Below, piece after piece: positions 14,555-23,001 of a stretch of DNA of 35,000 bases; position 1 is the first letter of the stretch, and every line of letters starts with the position of its first letter. Source of the DNA: a virus; the IMG/VR virus record IMGVR_UViG_3300036791_000125, positions 1 through 35,000 of that record; one strand, given 5' to 3'. The position numbers and the translations under genes were made by a program. Under the pieces are notes generated by a model. It ran no database searches, was not told the DNA's origin, and saw only the letters and a list, made by a program, of their open reading frames with translations.

Positions 14555-15279
14555 TGGGTTTCTACAACATCGTGAATTCCCCGTCCATGGTCGCGGGTCA
14601 ACCCGAAGACGTTGGGCAGGTCCTCGCGAACTTCCAGGCAATCCAGGCGATCCTCAATGGCGGGATCGACGACGTGAACATCCGCTCCACGGCCGCGATC
14701 AACCCCAGCAAGTTCTTGGGTTATCCGTCCGACCCGACGAAGGTCTTAGGGGGAGACGGTGTATGGAGGACACAGGTCCCATACGGTATAGCCCTTCCCG
14801 CTAGCCCCGTAGATGGACAGGTCTTCTGCCTCGTCGACTCGCTCACTGTCCCGACCTACGACTGGTGCCTCCGTTACAACGCTGGAGCGACGGGACCGAA
14901 CAAGTGGGAGTTCATTGGTGGCTCGGCACTTACCGGAACTGTTCCCGGATCGAACGCCATGGCAGGAGGTTGGGCTAACTACAACCCCACCGTTACGGCG
15001 CCGAGGAGCGGTGTCTATATGGTATCAGTCACTGTAGTAGTCACTTCTATAGGCGCTGCAGGTCTGGTGGGGTGTTCTGCGGCGATCAATGCCGCTCCCC
15101 AGTACCCCGTTGTGGAGGCGTTGGCGACTGTTTCAGCTGGGTCACAGGTCAGTCTCTCGTTCAATCCGACCCCGTTCTCTGTCGTCGGGGGTCAGAACAT
15201 CGCAGTCGCTGCCTACACGGCTGTTGCCTCCAACATAAGCCTAGTCTGGCTGTCAGTCGTGCCGAAAGCCCTCTCCTGA
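14554..15279 (+). CDS. Tail fibre-like/minor tail protein
   Basis: ATG 14554 overlaps the nozzle stop (TAATG). The 241-residue product has a short N-terminal helix (EDVGQVLANFQAIQAILNG) with N-x-x-AAINPSKF, a segment typical of tail-fibre N-termini. A beta-rich C-terminal domain follows with a Ser/Val/Ala-rich, C1q/jelly-roll-like composition (SGVYMVSVTVVVTSIG). This suggests a trimeric fibre or appendage that may contact the host. Receptor unknown. Confidence 0.65.
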   Translation: MGFYNIVNSPSMVAGQPEDVGQVLANFQAIQAILNGGIDDVNIRSTAAINPSKFLGYPSDPTKVLGGDGVWRTQVPYGIALPASPVDGQVFCLVDSLTVPTYDWCLRYNAGATGPNKWEFIGGSALTGTVPGSNAMAGGWANYNPTVTAPRSGVYMVSVTVVVTSIGAAGLVGCSAAINAAPQYPVVEALATVSAGSQVSLSFNPTPFSVVGGQNIAVAAYTAVASNISLVWLSVVPKALS

Positions 15280-15626
15280 TGGCGCAGCAGACGATCCCAC
15301 CACAGCACCCGATGCGGCAATCGCCGGTCGGGCAGCAGGTCTGGACGGTTTGGACCATGTTCCTGTGGTTTCTCGGCACCATCTACGACCAGTTCGTCAA
15401 TAAGTTCGCACTGGGCACTAACACGGTTGCTGCGGCTGCGACAACCCTCACTGTGGTTCATGGTCTCGGGTTTGCATCGTACACCGTGATCCTCACCCCC
15501 AACGGTGCAGCTCCACCTGGTACGTACTGGGTCTCTGGTAAAACGACTACGCAGTTTGTCATCAACTTGTCCACGCCTGCGCCTGCTGGCGGTACCACCT
15601 TCGATTGGATGGTGAAAGCGAAATGA
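15279..15626 (+). CDS. Small tail protein with lectin-like C-terminal domain
   Basis: ATG 15279 overlaps the preceding TGA, giving 115 residues; the longer frame runs back into the fibre gene. Residues 10-45 look helical and amphipathic (VWTVWTMFLWFLGTIYDQFV). The C-terminal half (VVHGLGFASYTVILTPNG...GTTFDWMVKA) has the H-G-L-x-F...T-P-N...W-V pattern of small beta-sandwich receptor-binding or tail-tip domains found in many phages. Probable role: fibre tip or tail appendage. Family-level inference only. Confidence 0.6.
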   Translation: MAQQTIPPQHPMRQSPVGQQVWTVWTMFLWFLGTIYDQFVNKFALGTNTVAAAATTLTVVHGLGFASYTVILTPNGAAPPGTYWVSGKTTTQFVINLSTPAPAGGTTFDWMVKAK

Positions 15627-16765
15627 GTGCACTCGCTCCGAACCCCCAAACCGAAACCGGCGTGGGTGGTGCAGCCCCTCCTGTGGCAGGGGATGACTTC
15701 TCTCAGTACTACCTGCCACAGCAGATGACAGGATTCCCTGCGGGTCCGCCTGCGGGTGCGCCTATCGACTCGACGTACCTCGCAAAGGAGGCACAGAACC
15801 GTCAGAACATCGCTAGCCAGTACGCGACTGAGCTTCAGTCGTTGGGTTACACAGACCCGCAGACGGGGCAGTATATCCCAGGTAGCCTCGTCACCAACGC
15901 TCGGCTTGCAGAGGAGCAGGCGCAGCAGGGATTGTCTCAGGCTGATCTCGCCAACACTCAGGCGATGCAGCAGGCTGGCACCCTGTTCAGCGGCATGCGC
16001 GGGCAGCAGCAAGCACTCGCTGAGGCACCATTCTTGGGTCAGATCGGACAGACCGAGTTGCAGCTTCCTCAGGACATGGCGAGTCACTTCCAGACGGCGG
16101 CGGGTCTCATCAATGCCTACACCACGCAGAACAACATCGACCTCGCAGACGCTGCCACGCGCGCGACTGCCGCCATCGACGCCAACCCGCCTGGCGGTCC
16201 GACAACCCCCCCGCCTGGTGCACCAACGACGCCACCTCCCGCAGCACCTTCTTCGTACAACCCCTACGCCTACGTCCCCGGTGGGTCGTCGGCAGCGAAG
16301 GCAGCTGCAATTCAGAACGCGGGGTACAACGGACCAGTCTACATGCAGGAGGGCGGTACAGTTACACAACCCACACCTGCGGTGTTGGGCGAGTCAGGCC
16401 CCGAGACTGTGGTCCCCCACGAGAACCTCACTGCTGACGAGCAGATGCAGCTCCAGAACCTCGCTGCCACAGCGCAAGCGCGAGCAGCAGGTGATATCTT
16501 AGCTCCGCAGCGACCTGTCGATCAGGGGTATGGTCCTGGCGGTGTGAACATGAGGTCCCTACCTCGACTCCCTGTGGTCAATCCCGCTACGTACCTCCAC
16601 GAGAACTACGGCTTGCGTTCTCCCGCAGCTGAGCAGGAGGCGGAGAACATGTGGATAGGTCATCACCCCGGTGCGCTTGCGGGTCGCACGCAGGCTATCC
16701 CGCACTGGGTGCAGGCAGCAGTCCATGAGAGGATCGCAGCTATGCACCGTAGGATGATCGACTGA
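15623..16765 (+). CDS. Internal virion/ejection protein with tape-measure-like motif
   Basis: ATG 15623 overlaps the previous stop (ATGA). The 380-residue product is Ala/Gln-rich and helical, with a Pro/Thr spacer (189-209). A segment near 254-265 (VLGESGPETVVP) matches the V-L-G-E-x-G-P-E-x-V-V-P motif common at the C-termini of tape measure and ejection proteins. It starts a run of four large genes that replaces a long tail module, so it is probably carried in the capsid and ejected with DNA, as with T7 gp14-16. Confidence 0.65.
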   Translation: MSALAPNPQTETGVGGAAPPVAGDDFSQYYLPQQMTGFPAGPPAGAPIDSTYLAKEAQNRQNIASQYATELQSLGYTDPQTGQYIPGSLVTNARLAEEQAQQGLSQADLANTQAMQQAGTLFSGMRGQQQALAEAPFLGQIGQTELQLPQDMASHFQTAAGLINAYTTQNNIDLADAATRATAAIDANPPGGPTTPPPGAPTTPPPAAPSSYNPYAYVPGGSSAAKAAAIQNAGYNGPVYMQEGGTVTQPTPAVLGESGPETVVPHENLTADEQMQLQNLAATAQARAAGDILAPQRPVDQGYGPGGVNMRSLPRLPVVNPATYLHENYGLRSPAAEQEAENMWIGHHPGALAGRTQAIPHWVQAAVHERIAAMHRRMID

Positions 16766-18249
16766 TGGCCGCCGCAGCAGCACCTCCAGCTAACCCGATC
16801 ACTACCCCGATGACCTACGCGCAGCTGCAGGCGCTGGCGGCATCGCAAGCTGCGGCTACGATTGGGGGTCAGAATGCACCGCTGTCGGCTCAGGTCAACA
16901 CCCTCACTGATCAGGAGAAGACCGCGCATGGAGACGTCGTAGCAGAACAGGGACGACTCCTTCCATACGTGCAGCAATCAGCAGGTGTAGTTCAGCAGGC
17001 CGAGAATAATGCCCTCTCGATGGAGCAACAGGTATTCGCGGCCGCGGGCACGCGCATGAATCAGCTCCACCAGAACGCTGCTGCGGAGGCGCAGCAACTC
17101 GCGCAGCAAATGGGTGGGCCTGTATCGACTGGGCAATTCACTCAGGCACTTGAGCCGTACGAGAACGCGCTGCCGAACGTGCAGGCTGGCGGTACGCTGA
17201 ACGCGCTTGGCATGTCTCTGGCGGGGACCCAGGAAGCGCAGCAGTTTGCGGGTCAGGTGTTCCCCGCGATGATGTCAGAGGAAGCAGCGAAGTCTGACGC
17301 ATTCTTCAACGATCAGATCAAGACTCTCAACAACCAGATTGCCGCTAACCAAGGTACCAAGTCTGACCTCGTGAACACCAACCTCAATACGCTCCTCCAG
17401 AACGAGCGCCAGTTCCAACTCAACGTCACTACGCAGAAGAGGGATGCGAAGGCGGCAGCTCTGAACGAGAAGGTGCAGAGGCAATCTCTCGCGGACGACA
17501 AGCTCCGTAACGCACTCGCGCAGGGCGCGGCGAAACGAGCTAACATCTCGCTGGGTATCTCGAGCGCCAAGGCGCAGGCTTCGATCGCTCACATGTCTAA
17601 TCAGGACAAGATCAATGCCGCGAAGTTGGGTATCACCCGACAAGAGGCTGCAGCACGCATCGCGCATGAGAGTGTGATGGCGAAGGTCGGGGCAGCGAGA
17701 GTGTCGGACTCGATCTCCAAGGACGCCATCTCCTTGGTGCAGAACGCGATGGGTGGCGGTAAGCCCGTTAGCACGACACGCGAGATTTACCTCCCAAACA
17801 ACCCCATATACAAGTTCAAGCCACCCGCAGGTGCATACCCTGGCAAGGGTGGACGATACTTCAAGGTCGTACATGAAACGAAGCCGGGGCAAACTGGTCA
17901 GCATCCGATCACGGATCCAAACCGCTTGTTCCAGTACGTGCGAGGATCCCTCCCGCAGCTTGGTCGCAAGGCGACGATCAACCTCATCCGCGCCCAAACC
18001 GGGCGGAAGAACTGGTCGCCGGGTCAGAGGGTGTCGTTCTCGGGTAACGACTACCACAACATGCCTCTGACGGAGTTGGAAGGTCTCGCACGTAACGCCG
18101 GTTACGCTGGTAAGTTTGGTAAGGGTAACCGTCAGGGAATCGTCGACTACCTGCTGCACGTCAATCCGCATCCTGGCCCAACCGGTCAGCAACAGGGTGC
18201 GGGTCAACAGCCTGCCGCACCAGCGCCTAACGTGTTCCTCAATCCGTAA
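16765..18249 (+). CDS. Internal virion/ejection protein, helical Ala/Gln-rich
   Basis: The 494-residue product begins MAAAAAPPANPITTP and is dominated by Ala/Gln/Asn-rich helices with coiled-coil character up to about residue 330. A more compact C-terminal part with a helix-rich LNRxx-like KATINLIRAQ segment and a disordered Gln/Ala/Pro tail follow. It has no enzymatic motif. Overlaps at both ends (TGATG before, TAATG after) tie it to its neighbours. Position and composition suggest an inner-core ejection protein comparable to T7 gp15; not a sequence match I can claim. Confidence 0.6.
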   Translation: MAAAAAPPANPITTPMTYAQLQALAASQAAATIGGQNAPLSAQVNTLTDQEKTAHGDVVAEQGRLLPYVQQSAGVVQQAENNALSMEQQVFAAAGTRMNQLHQNAAAEAQQLAQQMGGPVSTGQFTQALEPYENALPNVQAGGTLNALGMSLAGTQEAQQFAGQVFPAMMSEEAAKSDAFFNDQIKTLNNQIAANQGTKSDLVNTNLNTLLQNERQFQLNVTTQKRDAKAAALNEKVQRQSLADDKLRNALAQGAAKRANISLGISSAKAQASIAHMSNQDKINAAKLGITRQEAAARIAHESVMAKVGAARVSDSISKDAISLVQNAMGGGKPVSTTREIYLPNNPIYKFKPPAGAYPGKGGRYFKVVHETKPGQTGQHPITDPNRLFQYVRGSLPQLGRKATINLIRAQTGRKNWSPGQRVSFSGNDYHNMPLTELEGLARNAGYAGKFGKGNRQGIVDYLLHVNPHPGPTGQQQGAGQQPAAPAPNVFLNP

Positions 18250-21200
18250 TGCCGCAGGTTGAATCCTTCGCGCCGAGTCAACTCCCGAAGCTCGGGCAGG
18301 GCTTTCGTGGTCGACTGCCTGACGTAGATAGTGGTGGAGGTGGTCTCAAACCACCACCCGGCATCCCGCACATTCGCACCGCACCACAACTGCCGCGCAT
18401 CAATTATGGTGCTGTGGCACAAGTCGGTCGTCAGCCACGCAATCCTGTAGGTCAGTTGCCTCAGGGATTCGGTCCACTACCTCAGATACCGAAGATGCCG
18501 AAGCTCAGTTCTGCTGAGAGGCAGGCGATGGGTTGGATTCAGAACTCGGGTTCGAAGCCCAGTCAGAAAACCATCCAGCTAGTCAAGCAGCCTACGCCGA
18601 AGATGCAGATGCACCTCGCCTACAACCCACAGCTGCGTGAGGCGCACCAGGACCTACAGCAGCTGTTGGGACCCCCGAAGAATCAGCCATCAGTACAAGC
18701 AGCTACTCCCGGCGCGCAGCGAGCGATACGTCAGAGTAACCTCGTAGCCCAGAAACCGATGGAGGCAGGACTTATTCCTGGCGTTCCCTCGTTCCGCAAC
18801 CCAGTTGCTGCGTGGGGACAACGACTCCTCGGCGGCGTCGCCCAGAACATGGTGAATGTCGGCCCAGGATTGGCTACTGTGGGTGAACACTTCGGAGAGG
18901 ATATCGCCCACCCGATGCGCCACGACCCGATCTGGGGTCAGCTGGCTAGGCAAACTGGGTCAAGTTTAGCGGGTACGGTACTTCACCCAGGACGTGAGTT
19001 CGTTACTAACCCCGCTGAGGGGGTAACAAACCTAGCCACTATCCTATCGTTGGGGGCGGGTGCAGTTGCTAGGGGAGGCGTAGCTGCTGATGCTGCTGCT
19101 GGCTTACGTTCGGGTGAACTAACACCGTTGCAGGCCGCGTTGAAAGCTACGCACCCGCGAATCTTCGAGCGAGACATCAAGGTTCTCCCCGGCAATTCGA
19201 GTGTGCGTGTGAGACCACCTGCGTTCAAGAGTGCGCTTGGTGGCTATGCGCAGACTAAGCTGTTCGATCCGCTCACAGAGAAACTGATCGACGCCCCGAC
19301 CATGGGCAACAAGATACCGACCTTTCGTGAGGGTTCGCCAGTTCCTCAGATCTTCCATCGAGATGTTCCCGTTCCTAAGTTTGCGATCAAGGCAGCTGAG
19401 CGGCATGGCGCTAAACTCTTGCAGCGCGACGTGAACCTGAAGACGGAGATGCAACGTGGTGCTGCTGAAGTACCACTAATGCAGAAGATACGTCAGGCAA
19501 TCCCGCCTCCGCCTAGCATCCGCGATCGTAGTCCCGGAGCAAAGGCAGCTAGGGCTACGTATCGTCAGGCTGTGGCAGAAGCGCAGCAGCAAGCGTTTGC
19601 TGAGGGCGCACTGCAAGCTCACGCCAACCTTCACAAGAGTCTCTATGAGGGTGGCGCTGGAGCTGCCGAGTCTCTCTTCCATGATCCGCAGGGGTACGTC
19701 GGCATCAAGAAAAACCCGCTCGGGTATGGACCGAAGGACTTGGCGAAGTATGCCACGACTAACACCGCCGCACGTACCTGGAACCAGATGGTCGAGAAAG
19801 ATCCAGCTAAGTTGATGGCTGACCCCGACGCCTACAGCTACATTCCGAGAGCGACGTGGAATCGCTTGAAGCTTGAGGCTGGGCCGACGGGTAAGATGGC
19901 GGACATGGCGAACCTTGTCGATAGGGCGAATCAGATGGTCCGCTCTGGACGATTCTTGCACCCAGGCTACGCTGTGTGGGGCGTACAGAATGGGATGCTC
20001 CACCTGTCGCAGGCGGGTGCGCTCATAATCCGTAACATGTGGCAGCACCGCAACGAACTCTCGCGTCTGAACGAGGGAGATCTAGCCCAGTTCAATAACG
20101 CTGTGGGTGCAGGCCACTTCGGTGGCGGCATCGCTCGCTCCTACGGTGGAGGTGAGGGGTCGTTCTTCAAAGGCGGTGCTTTCAAGGTTCCAGGTGTCGG
20201 TGAGGTCCCTAGCATCCCGGGTAGTGTCAGTGCAGCAGCGAGGTTCAAGGGTTTGACTACTCGCGCAGCGCAGTTCTGGCACAAGGTCGACGACAAGTAC
20301 TGGCGCCAGCTGAGCATGATCCACGAGCTCAATCGTAACGGTTACCACAGTGCTGAGGATTGGTCCAAACTCCTGCACGACAACCCAGTCAAGTTCCGCA
20401 CCATCGCTCACCAGGCGCAGGATGAGGCGATCAACTACAGCGAGATGTCCCCCATCGAGCGTCAGACCGTAGCGAAGCTCATGACGGCATGGGGATGGAC
20501 ACGTGGTGCAACGAGCTACTCCCTGCGATTCCCACTCCAACACCCAGCTCAGGCAGCAGTACTGAATCAGCTCGCGCGCCAGGGTCAGAGCAAGGTCGAC
20601 AACTTCTACTCTGGGTACGGCGGTATGTCGCCGAGTTGGTTGCGTGGGTATCTGCCTCTGGGTCATGGTAACCATCCCTCACTGCTAGGCACGTCAGACA
20701 TCAATCCCGGTGAAACCGCGGGTTCACTGCTTCAATCACTTCCACTACCATTCATCCAGCCACAGGGACCTCATGATCCGCTCATCACACAATTCGGTCC
20801 CGCGACGCAGGGAATCTACGAAGCACTCTCGGGTCATGATCCATACGGCAAGGCACTACAGGGTAACGCGGGCGAAGCAGCGGCGACTGACGTGCTCAAG
20901 CGCTTCACGCCTTTGTCCTACTCAAACATCCTCGCTAAGTCCAAGAAGGGTGGCGGCACATTCCAGCAGGGGTTGAAGCCATTCCTCGAGAGTGAGTTCG
21001 GCGTTCCCCTCAGGCAGCTCGTCAATCCGAAGCAGACTGCAGCACTGGGTATGAAGGACTGGGAGACCTCACTACCCAAACCCGCAGAGATTCAGTTCCG
21101 CTACAACCAGGCAGTCAAGCAGCTCCCCCAGGAAATGGCCCTGTTCAAGAAGTGGAACGGCGGTGTGGGTGTTGGCTCAGCACTCGTCTCCAAGCTCAAG

Positions 21201-21518
21201 GGGGATCTTGAGGCTGTCGAGCAGCGTGACATGTTCCAGTACAAGGTCGCGCAATCCAAGGGTGCGAACTCGTTCCGCACCCTACCAGCTGTGGACCGCG
21301 CAAATGCTGGCATTGATTTCATGCTCCAGCACAAGTACATCTCACCCTCAGATGCGGCGGGATTGAAGCGTGAGATGAGTCAGTATAACACGGAACCGCT
21401 GATGAATCAATTTGCTACCACCATATGGGGTGGTCCTGGCATCGGTAGTGTCGTCTCTCAATGGAAGTCCGCGATGAAACAACTCCAACCAGCACCGGTT
21501 GCACCTCCTCGTGGCTAA
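18249..21518 (+). CDS. Large internal virion/ejection protein (1089 aa)
   Basis: This is the largest gene in the window. The product has a Pro/Gly-rich, disordered N-terminus (to about 200), then mixed segments and long helical stretches (for example EVPLMQKIRQAIPPPPSI and SPIERQTVAKLMTAWGW). A C-terminal region resembles the helical membrane-interacting part of large podoviral core proteins. No catalytic motif was found; the wall-degrading activity is in the next gene. It overlaps the transglycosylase gene by 8 nt. By position it corresponds to the large DNA-ejection protein, forming part of the conduit across the envelope. Confidence 0.62.
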   Translation: MPQVESFAPSQLPKLGQGFRGRLPDVDSGGGGLKPPPGIPHIRTAPQLPRINYGAVAQVGRQPRNPVGQLPQGFGPLPQIPKMPKLSSAERQAMGWIQNSGSKPSQKTIQLVKQPTPKMQMHLAYNPQLREAHQDLQQLLGPPKNQPSVQAATPGAQRAIRQSNLVAQKPMEAGLIPGVPSFRNPVAAWGQRLLGGVAQNMVNVGPGLATVGEHFGEDIAHPMRHDPIWGQLARQTGSSLAGTVLHPGREFVTNPAEGVTNLATILSLGAGAVARGGVAADAAAGLRSGELTPLQAALKATHPRIFERDIKVLPGNSSVRVRPPAFKSALGGYAQTKLFDPLTEKLIDAPTMGNKIPTFREGSPVPQIFHRDVPVPKFAIKAAERHGAKLLQRDVNLKTEMQRGAAEVPLMQKIRQAIPPPPSIRDRSPGAKAARATYRQAVAEAQQQAFAEGALQAHANLHKSLYEGGAGAAESLFHDPQGYVGIKKNPLGYGPKDLAKYATTNTAARTWNQMVEKDPAKLMADPDAYSYIPRATWNRLKLEAGPTGKMADMANLVDRANQMVRSGRFLHPGYAVWGVQNGMLHLSQAGALIIRNMWQHRNELSRLNEGDLAQFNNAVGAGHFGGGIARSYGGGEGSFFKGGAFKVPGVGEVPSIPGSVSAAARFKGLTTRAAQFWHKVDDKYWRQLSMIHELNRNGYHSAEDWSKLLHDNPVKFRTIAHQAQDEAINYSEMSPIERQTVAKLMTAWGWTRGATSYSLRFPLQHPAQAAVLNQLARQGQSKVDNFYSGYGGMSPSWLRGYLPLGHGNHPSLLGTSDINPGETAGSLLQSLPLPFIQPQGPHDPLITQFGPATQGIYEALSGHDPYGKALQGNAGEAAATDVLKRFTPLSYSNILAKSKKGGGTFQQGLKPFLESEFGVPLRQLVNPKQTAALGMKDWETSLPKPAEIQFRYNQAVKQLPQEMALFKKWNGGVGVGSALVSKLKGDLEAVEQRDMFQYKVAQSKGANSFRTLPAVDRANAGIDFMLQHKYISPSDAAGLKREMSQYNTEPLMNQFATTIWGGPGIGSVVSQWKSAMKQLQPAPVAPPRG

Positions 21519-22737
21519 CTTCACCCCCATCATCCGTGAAGCAGCTGCACGTTACAACATTCCTGAGGGAGTGCTACAGCGCCAGATGATGGCTGAGTCA
21601 GGAGGCAATCCCAACGCGAAGTCTCCGGTGGGGGCACTGGGACTTATGCAACTGATGCCTGGTACAGCGAAAGGTCTTGGCGTAACTAACCCAAACGACC
21701 CGCGACAGAACATCATGGGTGGCGCAAAGTACCTGCGTGATCAGATCAACCACTTCGGTAGCTTGAAGCTTGCCCTCGCTGCCTACAATGCAGGCCCTGG
21801 TGCTGTGGCAAAGTATGGTGGAGTGCCCCCATTCGCTGAGACCCACGACTACGTCAATAAGATTCTCGGTGGACTTCCAAGTGTGGGGGCCGCTCCCCAA
21901 GAGTCGCCGCCGGCGCTCGCTGCCTCAGCCGGTAAGGGTGCACGCGCCCCCACTGCCCCCTCCAAGGGAGGTGGTACAAACTTCAGACAGTTAGCCAGTC
22001 AACTAATGGGTCCCGCACCACCGCCACCGATGACGCCAATGTCAGGTCAGGTCAGTTCCACACCCACCGTGCCCGGGTTCGGAGGTAGCATGAGCATGAC
22101 TAGCACCGAAGGTCAGGATGGCCAATTAGCTCCTCCGCTCACAGTACCGGGATCAGGTGCTGTAGACTGGAAACAGTTCCTACCACAGAAGCCAGGCGGT
22201 GGTCAAGCACAACCCGACATACCAGGCCTGCAACAGCTTGGGTTGCGTGGCATGGGCATACGATTGATGGCGCCAGTGCATGGTAGTGGTGCATCAATCG
22301 TCCACGCAGCCCAATCTTACCTCGGCACGCCATACAAGTGGGGCGGCACGTCGCGTCAGGGTGGGATGGATTGCAGTGGCTTCCTGCAGAACGCCATGAA
22401 GGATGTAGGCATCAAGGTTGGGCGCACGACCTACGAGCAGGTCAAGGAAGGCCAGCCCGTATCTCTCAATCAGTTGCAGCCCGGCGATGCAGTCTTCACT
22501 GAACCCGGTCACGCGGGACCGAATCATGTCGGCCTCTACATCGGACACGGCATGATTCAGGAGTCTCCACATACGGGGACAGTCAACTCGATCATCCCAC
22601 TCAAGAACTACCTTGGTGGTGGGTTCGTTGCAGCACGTCGGTACGTAGGCATGATGCCATCCAACCCCCCCAAGGGGGGTAACACTGGAAGAGGCAACGC
22701 TGGAAGAGGCAACGCTAGAGGAAGGGGTCAGAGATGA
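21511..22737 (+). CDS. Virion wall hydrolase: lytic transglycosylase plus NlpC/P60 peptidase
   Basis: A two-enzyme protein for local wall opening during DNA entry. GTG 21511 (overlapping the previous stop by 8 nt) gives 408 residues. Residues 5-120 are an SLT-type lytic transglycosylase: catalytic Glu29 in MMAESGGNP, then GALGLMQLMP and LALAAYNAGPGAV. A Pro/Gly linker (about 125-245) leads to an NlpC/P60 domain (about 258-378) with Cys288 (MDCSGF), His339 (NHVGLYIG) and His354 (ESPHTG), a plausible full catalytic triad. The C-terminus is an RGN-type repeat encoded by a 15-bp tandem repeat. Being last in the internal-protein series, it parallels T7 gp16. Confidence 0.88.
   Translation: MANFTPIIREAAARYNIPEGVLQRQMMAESGGNPNAKSPVGALGLMQLMPGTAKGLGVTNPNDPRQNIMGGAKYLRDQINHFGSLKLALAAYNAGPGAVAKYGGVPPFAETHDYVNKILGGLPSVGAAPQESPPALAASAGKGARAPTAPSKGGGTNFRQLASQLMGPAPPPPMTPMSGQVSSTPTVPGFGGSMSMTSTEGQDGQLAPPLTVPGSGAVDWKQFLPQKPGGGQAQPDIPGLQQLGLRGMGIRLMAPVHGSGASIVHAAQSYLGTPYKWGGTSRQGGMDCSGFLQNAMKDVGIKVGRTTYEQVKEGQPVSLNQLQPGDAVFTEPGHAGPNHVGLYIGHGMIQESPHTGTVNSIIPLKNYLGGGFVAARRYVGMMPSNPPKGGNTGRGNAGRGNARGRGQR
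22681..22710 (+). repeat. 15-bp tandem repeat encoding an RGN-rich tail
   Basis: The unit AACRCTGGAAGAGGC occurs at 22681-22695 and 22696-22710 and a partial copy follows. It encodes the TGRGN/AGRGN tail of the transglycosylase-peptidase. Copy number may vary between related phages. A C7-AA-G6 inverted repeat (22665-22679) sits just before it. Confidence 0.8.
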
Positions 22738-22829
22738 AGCTTCAGTTCGACACCATCAGCCTCGGTGACATCGCGCTCTGCGTCGTCGCAGCCTGCGTCG
22801 TCTGGGCACTCATTCACGGCTGGGGTTGA
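22734..22829 (+). CDS. 31-residue single-span membrane peptide
   Basis: ATG 22734 overlaps the stop of the wall-hydrolase gene (ATGA), and AGGAAGGGG (22718-22726) is a strong ribosome binding site. The product starts MKLQFDTISLGD and continues with a hydrophobic segment (IALCVVAACVVWALI), ending HGWG. It is the last gene of the rightward operon, just before the terminator. A small holin-like or membrane-anchoring role is plausible but unproven. Confidence 0.5.
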   Translation: MKLQFDTISLGDIALCVVAACVVWALIHGWG

Positions 22830-22835
22830 GTGATT

Positions 22836-22889
22836 CCCCCTTTGGGGGTAGAAGTTGAGGGTGGGGAGCATCCTTCGCACTCCCCACCC
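22836..22889. terminator. Two strong hairpins at the convergent operon junction
   Basis: CCCCC-TTT-GGGGG (22836-22848) is followed by a perfect 10-bp stem (arms 22859-22868 and 22880-22889, GGGTGGGGAG against its complement) around an 11-nt loop. They lie right after the last rightward gene and in the path of the leftward transcript too, so they could stop transcription from both sides. No long T-tract follows, as is common for high-GC terminators. Confidence 0.7.
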
Positions 22890-22908
22890 CCATTCACGCG
22901 CTCGATCA

Positions 22909-22994
22909 GCGTTCGGGCATCACGCAGGTACGTAACAGAAGATCTCCTCGGATGAGGGAACGCCCTGCGTGCATCATCACGTCACACCGAACGC
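22909..22994. other. Nested inverted-repeat structure in the intergenic gap
   Basis: An 86-nt stretch folds as nested stems: an outer 8-bp stem (GCGTTCGG at 22909-22916 with CCGAACGC at 22987-22994), an inner 8-bp stem (CACGCAGG at 22921-22928 with CCTGCGTG at 22964-22971) and a small CCTC/GAGG hairpin (22946-22957). It lies between the terminator and the end of the leftward operon and contains no gene I can support. It could be a 3'-UTR structure, a small RNA or a DNA site. It is not a tRNA: there is no T-arm. Confidence 0.5.
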
Positions 22995-23001
22995 AGCATT
23001 G

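Noticed and set aside
15458-16369. A 303-codon antisense frame over the tail and internal protein genes.
   Set aside because: It contradicts four consecutive overlap-coupled plus-strand genes and is rich in Arg/Cys/Leu as expected for reversed GC-rich coding sequence.
17275-18207. A 310-codon antisense frame inside an internal virion protein.
   Set aside because: No ribosome binding site or known domain; the sense frame belongs to the coupled structural operon.
22900-22975. A 23-codon frame on the minus strand starting with two ATG codons.
   Set aside because: No ribosome binding site and no distinctive sequence; it lies in the structured non-coding gap.
22909-22994. tRNA-like 86-nt structure with a complementary outer stem.
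   Set aside because: No T-arm GTTC motif, no anticodon-arm geometry and no conserved D-arm residues on either strand.
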